Assembly (NCBI RefSeq): GCF_023674425.1
Contig: NZ_CP098401.1
Coordinates: forward strand, 1,984,001-2,048,000
DNA from: Sphingomonas donggukensis
GTDB lineage: Bacteria; Pseudomonadota; Alphaproteobacteria; Sphingomonadales; Sphingomonadaceae
Reading direction: 5' to 3'
DNA: 64,000 bases
A model generated the notes under the pieces. It saw nothing but the letters and a program-made list of their open reading frames with translations. It did no database searches and had not been told where the DNA came from. This document shows, piece after piece, positions 44,083-54,269 of this stretch. A program made the translations under genes and the position numbers. Each line of letters begins with the position of its first letter. Within the stretch, counting starts at the first letter, position 1.

Positions 44083-45497
44083 TTCACGTCTCCCATGCCG
44101 GGCTGGCCAAGTTCGAAATCGCTGACCGGGCGTCGGCGCGGGTCGCTAGAGTCATAAAGCATCGCGCCGTCCACCCACACTTTCTCGGGTCGCGAATAGA
44201 CGCTGAAGGGATCGCCGTTCCACAGCACGACGTCGGCCATCTTGCCGGGTTTCAGCGACCCGGTGCGGTCGTCGATGCCGAGCGCCCTTGCCGGGTTGAT
44301 CGCCAGCCAGCGCCAGGCCGCGGCGTCGCTCACCTGGATGCCGGCGCGGCGACCGGCGGACAAAGCCTTGGCGACTTCCTGGTTCAGCCGCTGGATGCCG
44401 TTCTCGTCGTCGGAATGGATCATCACGCACGCCCCCGCCTTTTCCAGCAGGGCGAGGTTTTCGTGGATGCCGTCGTAGCTTTCCATCTTGAAGCCGTACC
44501 AGTCGGCCCAGACGGCGGCGCAGACGCCGTTCGCCTTCAGCAGGTCGCCGATCTTGTACGCCTCGACCGCGTGGTGGAAGGCGCTGACCTTGTATCCAAA
44601 CTCCTTGGCCATATCCATAACGATGGCCATTTCGTCGGCGCGGTAGCAGTGGTTCTGGACGCGGATCTCGCCATCGAGCACGCCGCGCAGCGTATCCATC
44701 GCGATGTCGCGCGCGGGCGGATCGCCGCCGTCCTTCTCATATTTGGTCCAGCGCCGGTCGTATTCCTGCGCGCGCGCCCACGTCGCGCGATCGACCGCGA
44801 TATTGCCCATCCGGGTCGATGGCTGCCGGCCCTTTGCGCCATAGACGCGCTTCGGATTCTCGCCGCACGCCATCTTCAGGCCGTAGGGCGCGCCAGGGAA
44901 TTTCATCCCCTGCATGGTGCGGGCATAGACGTTCTTGAGCACGACCGATCGCCCGCCGAACAGGTTGGCGGAGCCGGGCAGGATCTGGAGCGTGGTGACC
45001 CCGCCATTGGCCAGCGCGCGGCTGAAGCCCGGATCCTGCGGCCAGACGCTGTGTTCGGCCCAGACATCGGCGGTGACCGGGCCGGTCGCCTCGTTCCCGT
45101 CCGAATTGGCCTGGACGCCGGGGCTGGGATAGTCGCCCAGATGGCTGTGGATATCGATGATGCCGGGGGTGAGCACCTTGCCCGCGCCGTCGATCACGGT
45201 CGCGCCGGCGGGGGCGTCGACGCTCTGGCCGATCGCGACGATCTTGCCATCCGCGAACAGCGCCGACCCGCCGTCGATGCGCCCGCCCTCCCCGTCGAAG
45301 ATCGTGACATTGCGCACCAGGGTCGGCACACCCGGATAGGCACGGTAGGTCGAGGGGAACGGATCGCGCGCGTAGGTCTTGCCCGGCTGCTTGGCAGGCG
45401 CCGACGACGCGGTCTTCGGCGGCGTCTTCTCGGCACAGGCGGCCAGCGCACTCGCGGCCAGCAACATCGCGGCAAACCGCGCGGATCGAAGCGTCAT
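44079..45497 (-). CDS. Amidohydrolase lipoprotein with intact metal site
   Basis: A 472-residue exported amidohydrolase (imidazolonepropionase/dipeptidase-like) with a lipoprotein signal (LLAASALAACAEK, lipobox LAAC). The metal motif is GIIDIHSHLGD, with further candidate ligands in NHCYRADEM, AFHHAVEAYK and MIHSDDEN, and the closing GSLKPGKMADVVLWNGDPFS. It should hydrolyse amide or ester bonds in the periplasm; the substrate is unknown. AAGGGGGAC lies before the ATG. It forms a two-gene operon with the degenerate homologue. Confidence 0.88.
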   Translation of the reverse strand: MTLRSARFAAMLLAASALAACAEKTPPKTASSAPAKQPGKTYARDPFPSTYRAYPGVPTLVRNVTIFDGEGGRIDGGSALFADGKIVAIGQSVDAPAGATVIDGAGKVLTPGIIDIHSHLGDYPSPGVQANSDGNEATGPVTADVWAEHSVWPQDPGFSRALANGGVTTLQILPGSANLFGGRSVVLKNVYARTMQGMKFPGAPYGLKMACGENPKRVYGAKGRQPSTRMGNIAVDRATWARAQEYDRRWTKYEKDGGDPPARDIAMDTLRGVLDGEIRVQNHCYRADEMAIVMDMAKEFGYKVSAFHHAVEAYKIGDLLKANGVCAAVWADWYGFKMESYDGIHENLALLEKAGACVMIHSDDENGIQRLNQEVAKALSAGRRAGIQVSDAAAWRWLAINPARALGIDDRTGSLKPGKMADVVLWNGDPFSVYSRPEKVWVDGAMLYDSSDPRRRPVSDFELGQPGMGDVK

Positions 45498-45675
45498 GGA
45501 TGTCCCCCTTGTGTCTGGCGGCATCGTAGAGGCGGGCGCGGCGGCGTTACAAGCGCGTCGGCGCGCAGTTGGCGACATGGGGGCGTTGATTGGTCGCGGC
45601 CCGCACCTGCCCTTGTCCGCCGGGGGGCGTGTCGCGTAGGCGTACAGGCGAACAGTTTTAAAAGGAGACGCGATT

Positions 45676-46803
45676 ATGGCCGACACGGTAACCGGGCTCG
45701 AACTGCGCTCTAAGGTCACGAGCGCGGGCAAGCTGGAGCTTTCGCTGGAGCCGGTGACGCTCGAGGCGCCGGGCGACGACGAGGTGATCGTTCGCGTGCA
45801 GGCGGCGCCGATCAACCCGTCCGACCTGGGGCTCCTGATCGGCCCCGCCGACGTCGCGTCGATGGTCGCGGGCGGCACCGCGGATCGCCCGACCCTGACG
45901 CTGGACGTACCGGCGGAGCGGATGGGAATGCTGAAGGCGCGGATCGACCAGTCGCTGCCGGTCGGCAACGAGGGCGCGGGCGAGGTGATCGCGGCGGGCG
46001 CCAACGTTACCGACCTGCTCGGCAAGACCGTCGGCATGCTCGGCGGGGCGATGTACACGCAAGTCCGCAAGCTGCCGGCAAAGGACTGCGTGCCGCTGAA
46101 GGACGGCCAGACTGCCGCCGACGGCGCGTCGATGTTCGTCAACCCGCTGACCGCGCTGGGCTTTGTCGAGACGATGCGGATGGAGGGGCATACCGCCATC
46201 GTCCACACCGCGGCGGCCTCGAACCTCGGCCAGATGCTCAACCGCATCTGCATCGCCGACGGCGTGCCGCTGGTGAACGTGGTGCGCAGCGCGGAGCAGG
46301 CCGATATCCTGCGCGCGATCGGCGCCACCCACATCGTCGATTCGACCGCGCCCGATTTCCGCGACGCGCTGACCGACGCGATCGCCGAGACCGTCGCGAC
46401 CATCGCGTTCGACGCGATCGGCGGGGGCAAGCTCGGCGGGCAGATCCTGGGCGCGATGGAGGCCGCCGCCAGCCGCAGCGCCGCCGAATACAGCCGCTAC
46501 GGCTCGACCACCTTCAAGCAGCTCTACATCTACGGCGCGCTCGATACCGGGCCGACGGTGCTGAACCGCAACTTCGGCTTTTCGTGGGCGGTCAGCGGCT
46601 GGCTGCTGACCCCGTTCATGGGCAAGGCCGGGCGCGAGGTCGTTGGGCGGATGCGCGGGCGCGTGGTCGACGAGCTGACGACGACCTTTGCGAGCAATTA
46701 CACCCGCACGATCGGCCTGGCCGAGGCACTGAACCCCGACGTGCTGGCCGCGTACAACCGCAAGGCGACCGGCGAGAAATATCTGATCGACCCCTCGCGC
46801 TAG
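45676..46803 (+). CDS. Zinc-type alcohol dehydrogenase/quinone oxidoreductase-like protein
   Basis: A 375-residue MDR-superfamily oxidoreductase: N-terminal GroES-like domain ([36 protein letters not shown]) and a Rossmann domain ([35 protein letters not shown]). No structural zinc cysteines are present. It likely reduces an enone or quinone with NAD(P)H. AAAAGGAGA precedes the start. The next gene, uvrB, begins 53 bases on. Confidence 0.87.
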   Translation: MADTVTGLELRSKVTSAGKLELSLEPVTLEAPGDDEVIVRVQAAPINPSDLGLLIGPADVASMVAGGTADRPTLTLDVPAERMGMLKARIDQSLPVGNEGAGEVIAAGANVTDLLGKTVGMLGGAMYTQVRKLPAKDCVPLKDGQTAADGASMFVNPLTALGFVETMRMEGHTAIVHTAAASNLGQMLNRICIADGVPLVNVVRSAEQADILRAIGATHIVDSTAPDFRDALTDAIAETVATIAFDAIGGGKLGGQILGAMEAAASRSAAEYSRYGSTTFKQLYIYGALDTGPTVLNRNFGFSWAVSGWLLTPFMGKAGREVVGRMRGRVVDELTTTFASNYTRTIGLAEALNPDVLAAYNRKATGEKYLIDPSR

Positions 46804-46856
46804 GAAAACGCGGGCGGGGTGGAACATATCGGGCCCCTCGCCCATATTCCGTGGCG

Positions 46857-49055
<2,199 letters not shown>

Positions 49056-49189
49056 CGCTTTTCGCGAGCGTCGCTCCGAGTAAAATTCGGCAGGATCAGG
49101 ACTTTAGCCGAAAGCACCCCCTCCGGACATGTGTATGAGTGTTGCTGGTTTTTGTAAGAATCAGTGAATCGTCCAGCTTGCGGCTATCA

Positions 49190-49241
49190 GTATCCGACAG
49201 CTATCTGGCTAGCACTTGTCACGATGATGCGCGTCGGATAC
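49190..49241. promoter_or_regulatory. Inverted repeat upstream of the lasso-like precursor
   Basis: Perfect 9-base arms GTATCCGAC (49190-49198) and GTCGGATAC (49233-49241) lie 45-95 bases ahead of the precursor start, in a region of lower GC than its surroundings. The spacing of 34 bases (43 centre to centre, about four helical turns) would suit a looping regulator; it could also be an RNA stem. The role is inferred only from position. Confidence 0.45.
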
Positions 49242-49285
49242 GTTCATTTCAGGACACGCATAGAAGTCTAATAAGGGGGTTTACC

Positions 49286-49429
49286 ATGATCGAACAGGCT
49301 AATTCGCCGTCGAAGAGCAACGTTTGGGTCGAACCGACCATCCAGGTACTCGACGTTGCCGAAACCGAAGCATCGCCACTTCGCGGCGGCGACGGCGCCA
49401 CGCGGTACGCGGACTGCACCCGCTCGTAA
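49286..49429 (+). CDS. Lasso-peptide-like precursor (47 residues)
   Basis: The leader carries the W-x-x-P-x-(I/L)-x-x-L-D-V-x-x-T pattern of paeninodin-type lasso precursors (VWVEPTIQVLDVAET, residues 13-27). Thr27 would be the conserved -2 residue, giving the cut after Glu28 and a 19-residue core ASPLRGGDGATRYADCTRS. Ala1 and Asp8 of that core are spaced for an eight-membered macrolactam ring, with an 11-residue tail holding one Cys (core 16). The start has AAGGGGG at 49273-49279; an upstream in-frame ATG has no such site. A cyclase-like asparagine synthetase lies 1.1 kb downstream. The call rests on motif and neighbourhood. Confidence 0.72.
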   Translation: MIEQANSPSKSNVWVEPTIQVLDVAETEASPLRGGDGATRYADCTRS

Positions 49430-49580
49430 GACGCGATTTTTCGTGCGATCGCTGAACGGCGTTCGCGCGGACACTGGTGTCGATAGTCGTGGCGATGGCC
49501 CCACCGGGCCGTCGCCTCTACTTTTGTGCGCAGGCGCATGCGTCGGGCGGCACCTGCGATTCGGCGCCGGCGCGCCGATC

Positions 49581-50492
49581 CTACAGCAGGATGAGGTCGG
49601 TCGGCGCGCCCGGCACGACCACCCGGGCTTCGACGCCCAGCCGCCGGTCGAGGAACACGACCTCGCCGTCCAGTTCGTCGCGCACCGACCGGTCGCCATA
49701 AGACGACGCGCCGACGATGATCGCATCCGGCGCGATCGCCAGGCCACGGGTCATTCGGTCCGACACCTTCACCTTCAGCCCGGTCGAATTGATGAGCGTC
49801 CCCTCCAGCGATCCGCAATGCCAGACGGTGCCGTCGGCATCGACGACGATATCATGGCAGCCGTGACCGTCGAGCGTTTCGCGCGCCACCTCTCGCCACT
49901 GCGGATCGAGCCGCACCAGCTCGCTGCGCCGGTTCGCACCCGTAAGGCCGTTGTGCAGCATCACCGCGACCTGTCCGTCGATCACGGCGATGCCGTTCAT
50001 ATGGCGGTAGCAGGCGTCGCCTACACCGGCGGTTCCGGGCGCGATCGGGTGGCGCACGTCGATCGGAGCGCCGTCCAGCGTAAAGCGCGGCACGCACTGG
50101 TTGCGCGTATCGACCACGCACAGCGCGTCGTCGACGACGCCGACCTGATGGCATTGATTGTCGAGGCCCTTCACCAGAACGACCGGCGATTCCAGCTGCC
50201 CGTCGGCCAGTGTCAGCCGGACGATGCGCCCGCGGTTGCTGGGCTCGCTCGGTCGGTCGCAGGCTTCGAACAGATAGATGGCGTCGCGGTGGCGCCGCAC
50301 GCCGAAGAAAAATCCGTGCGCGACACGGCGCACCCGTTCGTCACGCGCGACCGCGAACACGCCTTGGCGCGATGCGACCAGACAATCGAATCCGCGCACG
50401 TCGGTATCGGCCAGCCGTACCGTGTCGGTCGCATAGGCATGAGCCGACATGGCGGCGCGGATACGGCGTTCGGGAAAGCTGGGCGCGGCCAT
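49581..50492 (-). CDS. Beta-propeller-like protein inside the lasso-like locus
   Basis: A 303-residue protein (289 from the ATG at 50450) with no signal peptide. Repeating four-strand units such as VVDDALCVVDTRNQCVPRFT, GIAVIDGQVAVMLHNGL and IVVDADGTVWHCGSLEGTL suggest a six-bladed propeller. It is unusually rich in Cys/His at blade turns (NQCHQVG, ACYRHMNG, GHGCHD, WHCGS). It resembles DUF4915/TIGR03032-type proteins only loosely. It is transcribed away from the cyclase (65-base gap) and towards the precursor. It lacks the alpha/beta hydrolase half of known lasso isopeptidases, so it is not that enzyme. Confidence 0.7.
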   Translation of the reverse strand: MAAPSFPERRIRAAMSAHAYATDTVRLADTDVRGFDCLVASRQGVFAVARDERVRRVAHGFFFGVRRHRDAIYLFEACDRPSEPSNRGRIVRLTLADGQLESPVVLVKGLDNQCHQVGVVDDALCVVDTRNQCVPRFTLDGAPIDVRHPIAPGTAGVGDACYRHMNGIAVIDGQVAVMLHNGLTGANRRSELVRLDPQWREVARETLDGHGCHDIVVDADGTVWHCGSLEGTLINSTGLKVKVSDRMTRGLAIAPDAIIVGASSYGDRSVRDELDGEVVFLDRRLGVEARVVVPGAPTDLILL

Positions 50493-50557
50493 CGCGGCGG
50501 GGTGACCGACCGCGGCGGCGTGGTCAACCACCGACAGCACCGGACGCGCGCGGCGTG

Positions 50558-52315
50558 ATGCGCAGCGGCATCTATGCGCTGGTCGACCTGTCGGACGCGC
50601 CGATCGCGCCGGAGGACGCGCGCGCGATCGGGCTGACCGGCGACGGCGGTCCGGTCGCGGCGCGTGGCCATGATCCCGCCACGCCGGACGCCGTGAGCGC
50701 GGCGGATGACGGCGAGCGGCGCACCATCCTGGTCGGCTGGCTCGACGACGCCTGCGCGCTGGCGGATCGCCTGGGCGTCGCGCGCGACATGCCGCTCGCC
50801 CGACTGGCGCGGGTCGCGCTCGACCGTTTCGGCGCGGATACGCCGCGCGACATGCCGGGCGAATGGTCGCTGTTCGACTGGCACGCGAGCCGCGGCGTGA
50901 CCGTGATGTGCGCCGCCGGGCGTCGCGACATGCTGCTCTACGCGGTCGACGGGCCGCGGGTGGCGGTTGCTCCTGACATCGCCGCACTCGCGCGGATCGA
51001 CTGGATCGGACGCACGCTCGACCCGGTGGGCATGATGTTCACTTACGCGCGCTACGCCGTGCGCAGGCACCGGGGCGACCGGACGATCCTGGCCAGGGTG
51101 CGCGCGCTGCCCGCCGGCGGGTCGGCGGTCATCGACGCATCGGGAACGACGGTGCGCAGCAGCGCCGCACGCGATCCGCTGCCCCTGTGGCGCGGATCGT
51201 TCGAGGACGCGATGGTCGCGGTCGATGCCGTGCTGGGCGCGGCGGTCGAGCGCCGGATGGGTCCGGGGATCACCGCATCGATGCTCAGCGGCGGGCTCGA
51301 TTCGTCGCTCGTCACGCAATATGCCGCGGCGGCGGCGGGCGATCCCGCCCGCCTCGTCTGCGTGACGTCGGCGGCGCCACCGCACAGCGGCCTTGTCGAC
51401 GAACTGCCGTTTGCGCGCATGGTCACCGATCACCTCGGCGTGCGGCTGATCCCGGTCGTTCCGGGCGCGGACGACAATCCGTTTCGCCCGCTACCCCACA
51501 TGCGCATGGACGGGGTCGGGCCGCTGACGGCGATCCGCCATTATCTCGATTCGGCACTGACCGGACAGGCGATCGCGGCGGGCGCGACGACGATCCTTGA
51601 GGGGCAATTCGGCGAATTCACGGTCTCTGCAATGGAGCAGCTGTGGCACCCGCGGCGGCGCTCGATCCGCGCGACGCTCGGGCGGCTGGGGCGGAGCCTG
51701 CTCGCGGGGCGCGCGTCCGCCGATGTCGATCCGCTGTTCCATGTCCGCTTCGCGACCCATCGGCGTAATGCCTTGCCCGACGTCATTGCCGACGCCGCGG
51801 CCCACCCCGCCCCTGCCATATTGGAGGAGCAGCCCGATGGACGTTGGCCGGCGATCGTCGGCCGCGAAAAGGTCGCGGCGATCGGTACTGAGGCTCTGGT
51901 CGGCGGCGTGCGGCAGGAACTGCCGTTCCGCGACGTCGAACTGCTGCGCCTGTTCGCGAGTTTCCCCGCATCCTTCATCGCGCGCGAGGGCATGGACCGG
52001 GCGCCCGCGCGCCACCTGATGCGCGGGCGGCTTCCCGACAGCATCCGCCTGCGTCCGAAGGGGCCGGCCATCTCGCCCGACTACGCGCTGCGGTTGCGCC
52101 GTGCCGCGCCAGCCGCGCGCGGACGCATCGCGCATTTCCGACGGCTGGGTATCGACGACTGGATCGACCTCGACTGGCTGGATGCCGCGCTCGCGGATCT
52201 GGCGGCAGGCACCGGCGACGCTGCCCGCGACAGCCACGAAACGCAGACGACCGCAGTCGCCGCCGAATTCCTGGCCGCGTGGCGTGACGGCAGCGATCCC
52301 GCTTCAGGCGGCTGA
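50558..52315 (+). CDS. Asparagine-synthetase-like lasso cyclase (McjC/LasC type)
   Basis: A 585-residue protein with an N-terminal Ntn-glutaminase-like domain lacking the catalytic Cys2 (it starts MRSGIYALVDL) and a C-terminal synthetase domain with the ATP pyrophosphatase loop SGGLDSS (residues 244-250). Further landmarks are ILEGQFGEFTVSA, standing where AsnB has GxGGDE, and RLPDSIRLRPKGPAISPDY. In lasso systems such proteins adenylate the Asp/Glu side chain and close the ring onto residue 1. Loss of the glutaminase Cys argues against a true asparagine synthetase. The 3' end overlaps the GNAT gene by 12 bases on the other strand. Confidence 0.82.
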   Translation: MRSGIYALVDLSDAPIAPEDARAIGLTGDGGPVAARGHDPATPDAVSAADDGERRTILVGWLDDACALADRLGVARDMPLARLARVALDRFGADTPRDMPGEWSLFDWHASRGVTVMCAAGRRDMLLYAVDGPRVAVAPDIAALARIDWIGRTLDPVGMMFTYARYAVRRHRGDRTILARVRALPAGGSAVIDASGTTVRSSAARDPLPLWRGSFEDAMVAVDAVLGAAVERRMGPGITASMLSGGLDSSLVTQYAAAAAGDPARLVCVTSAAPPHSGLVDELPFARMVTDHLGVRLIPVVPGADDNPFRPLPHMRMDGVGPLTAIRHYLDSALTGQAIAAGATTILEGQFGEFTVSAMEQLWHPRRRSIRATLGRLGRSLLAGRASADVDPLFHVRFATHRRNALPDVIADAAAHPAPAILEEQPDGRWPAIVGREKVAAIGTEALVGGVRQELPFRDVELLRLFASFPASFIAREGMDRAPARHLMRGRLPDSIRLRPKGPAISPDYALRLRRAAPAARGRIAHFRRLGIDDWIDLDWLDAALADLAAGTGDAARDSHETQTTAVAAEFLAAWRDGSDPASGG

Positions 52316-53164
52316 CGTCGCCCGCACGGGACGGCGCAGCGCGATCACCGGCGACCCGTAGCGATCCGGCGGGTCGGCGACGAAGCCCAAGTGCGCATGG
52401 ATCCGCCCGACTGGATTGTCGGCCAGCGCTTCGGTCCACGCTCCCTGGCCCCGCCGGTCGCACACCGCCAGCCACGCGCGCAGCAGGTTCAGCCCGACGC
52501 CGGTCGCGCGAAACTCCGGCAGCACCGCCATATCGACGCCGTAGCTTTCCGGTCCGTCCCAATCGATCATGATCCGCCCGATCGGGCGATCGTCGAGCGT
52601 CGCGATGCGGCGCATCGCGCGGGGATGCGCATGCGCATGGGCGTCGAGCTGCCACTCGGCCTGCTGCACCAGTATCGCATCCGGCAGCCTGTCGGCAAGC
52701 GGCGAGCAGGCGATCCACTGGGCGATCAGGAACGCGCGATCGTCGGGGGTTTCGGCGCGGCAATCGAGCCGCGGCGCCCGCCGCCTGAACGCGACGTCGA
52801 ACGCGGCGTCCGGATCGACCACGGGATCGGGACCGCGGGCGGCAGGCGCCTCGGCACCGCCCATCGCAAGGGCATCGATGCGAGCGCCGCTGGCGGAAGG
52901 GGCGGTGTCGGCAAAGCCCGAGGCCGGTATGCCGGCGGTACCGGTGACGGGGCGAGGATCGCCCGAAAGCTGCTGCGCGACGCCCGGCGTAGCGCCGGGC
53001 TCTCCGGCATCGGCCACGCCTTCGGTGGCGCGCAGGTCGTCGGCGGGACCGCCGGCCGTATCAGTGGCGGCGCGGGCGCTATCAGCGACGACGGCGGTGA
53101 TCGCGGCGGCGTTGGCGGCGGGAACCGTCATGGCCTGCACGCCCCTGTCACCGGATTGCGCCAT
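52304..53164 (-). CDS. GNAT-family acetyltransferase with long N-terminal extension
   Basis: A 286-residue protein. Residues about 125-286 are a GNAT domain (PDDRAFLIAQWIACSPLADR, IGRIMIDWDG, acetyl-CoA segment MAVLPEFRATGVGLNLLRAWL, HAHLGFVADP). The first 115-120 residues are Ala/Gly/Pro-rich and low complexity, with no predicted fold; the true start could be later. GNAT genes accompany some lasso clusters and also the tail-collar/DUF6916 genes beside it, so its substrate is undecided. Confidence 0.8.
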   Translation of the reverse strand: MAQSGDRGVQAMTVPAANAAAITAVVADSARAATDTAGGPADDLRATEGVADAGEPGATPGVAQQLSGDPRPVTGTAGIPASGFADTAPSASGARIDALAMGGAEAPAARGPDPVVDPDAAFDVAFRRRAPRLDCRAETPDDRAFLIAQWIACSPLADRLPDAILVQQAEWQLDAHAHAHPRAMRRIATLDDRPIGRIMIDWDGPESYGVDMAVLPEFRATGVGLNLLRAWLAVCDRRGQGAWTEALADNPVGRIHAHLGFVADPPDRYGSPVIALRRPVRATSAA

Positions 53165-53196
53165 CGCTTGATCGTGATCGAGAGCGCGCTAGTGTC

Positions 53197-53520
53197 ATGC
53201 GCATGGCTACCGACGAGATCCTGCCGCGCCCGATGGTGCTCGAAGAATTCACGCCGCTGCTCGAGCGGGTCTTTCGCGCGCATTGCGTGCCGAAGGACAT
53301 CGATCTGACCTTGGTCGAGGCCTATCCGCTGAAGGATCGCGGCCTCGTCACGCGGCCGCCCTTCACGCTGATCTTCCACAGCGACGCAACGGCGTTGCTC
53401 AGCCCGGGCATCTACACGCTGCGCAGCGGCAGTTTCGGCCCGGCGGCCATCTATCTCGAGGCGACCACCAGGATGCCGCACGCGCCGACAGGACATTATT
53501 ACCAGGCCGTCTTCAACTGA
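53197..53520 (+). CDS. DUF6916 protein
   Basis: A 107-residue protein (105 from the ATG at 53203) resembling DUF6916: a short helix EEFTPLLERVFRAH, then beta strands IDLTLVEAYPL, PFTLIFHSDATALLSPGIYTL and AAIYLEATTRMPHAPTGHYYQAVFN. The family is small and usually encoded beside phage-tail-collar-like proteins, as here (convergent neighbour). Function unknown. It is divergent from the GNAT gene across 32 bases. Confidence 0.75.
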   Translation: MRMATDEILPRPMVLEEFTPLLERVFRAHCVPKDIDLTLVEAYPLKDRGLVTRPPFTLIFHSDATALLSPGIYTLRSGSFGPAAIYLEATTRMPHAPTGHYYQAVFN

Positions 53521-53523
53521 AAC

Positions 53524-53552
53524 GGGGGACGACCGCGCGCCGGTCGCCCCCC
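53524..53552. terminator. Bidirectional hairpin between DUF6916 and tail-collar genes
   Basis: GGGGGACGACCG (53524-53535) pairs with CGGTCGCCCCCC (53541-53552) at 11 of 12 positions around a five-base loop. It starts three bases after the DUF6916 stop and lies between convergent genes. Confidence 0.6.
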
Positions 53553-53575
53553 GATGATCGTTGACGCGAACAGGA

Positions 53576-54172
53576 TCAGTTCCGCGACGGGAAGATGCCC
53601 TCCACCGCGATCAGCGCGGTCAGCCCCAGATAGGGATTGAGCAAGGGCACCGGGGCATTGTTCCCGGTCACCCCGACCGTGACCGTCCCGGCGACATTGA
53701 CCCCGCCGAGGGCGACCGGGGTCGACGGCGTTGCCGGCGCATAGATGTACGGCAGCGCGTTGGGATCATTGTCGCCATCGATGCCGCGCGCGAGCTGATA
53801 GCCTGCGATCGGCGCGTTCGACGTCCCCTTGATATTGTTGGCGGTCAGCGTCGACGCGCCGTTGGTGAAGGTCGCCGGGTGATTGTGCGCCGGCAGCTGG
53901 GTCGAATTGAGCACTGTCGTCTCGACGCCCGAGATCTGTCCTTCGACAACAGGGGTAAGCCCCGGTCCGGTACCCGTCCCCTTGGCCAGCCGCCCGCGAA
54001 GATCGGGCAGTCCGAACGTCTGCTGGCCGTTACCGCCATAGGTTGTACCAAGTATCGAAAAGAGTGCGGTATTCTGCGCGATGGACAGCAACTGGCCCTG
54101 GCACTTCTGGTAACCGCGGATGTTGAATGTGCCACCGAAATAGACAATCATTCCAATATACGGCTCAGACAT
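53576..54172 (-). CDS. Phage-tail-collar-like protein (MdpB-type)
   Basis: A 198-residue protein whose first half is a tail-collar domain: GYQKCQGQLLSIAQNTALFS, LGTTYGGNGQQTFGLPDLRGR, then the LPAHNHPATF histidine motif. The second half is Gly/Thr/Asn-rich beta structure typical of microcystin-dependent-protein-type (MdpB) members. No other phage genes are nearby, so it is a stand-alone domesticated tail-fibre-like protein, probably exported or on the surface. It shares its neighbourhood with DUF6916, GNAT and sulfotransferase-like genes. Confidence 0.85.
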   Translation of the reverse strand: MSEPYIGMIVYFGGTFNIRGYQKCQGQLLSIAQNTALFSILGTTYGGNGQQTFGLPDLRGRLAKGTGTGPGLTPVVEGQISGVETTVLNSTQLPAHNHPATFTNGASTLTANNIKGTSNAPIAGYQLARGIDGDNDPNALPYIYAPATPSTPVALGGVNVAGTVTVGVTGNNAPVPLLNPYLGLTALIAVEGIFPSRN

Positions 54173-54269
54173 CTTTCTTCCCCCGATCCAGCAAAGCTTG
54201 CCGCCGATGCAGCTCGCGCGGAAATCTACCGTCCGAGCGTATCAGCGCGTTGAGGCGAGTCAACAATCA

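Noticed and set aside
49139-49429. Longer 96-codon frame starting at 49139 for the lasso-like precursor
   Set aside because: The longer N-terminus has no ribosome-binding site and covers the inverted repeat; ATG at 49286 has AAGGGGG at proper spacing and gives the usual precursor length.
49385-49429. Core starting at Gly34 (GGDGATRYADCTRS)
   Set aside because: It would put no Thr at -2 and the first usable acid, Asp43, would make a 10-residue ring; Ala29 with Asp36 fits the lasso rule better.
53576-54172. Prophage remnant
   Set aside because: Only a tail-collar-like gene is present, with no integrase, capsid, terminase or attachment sites around it.
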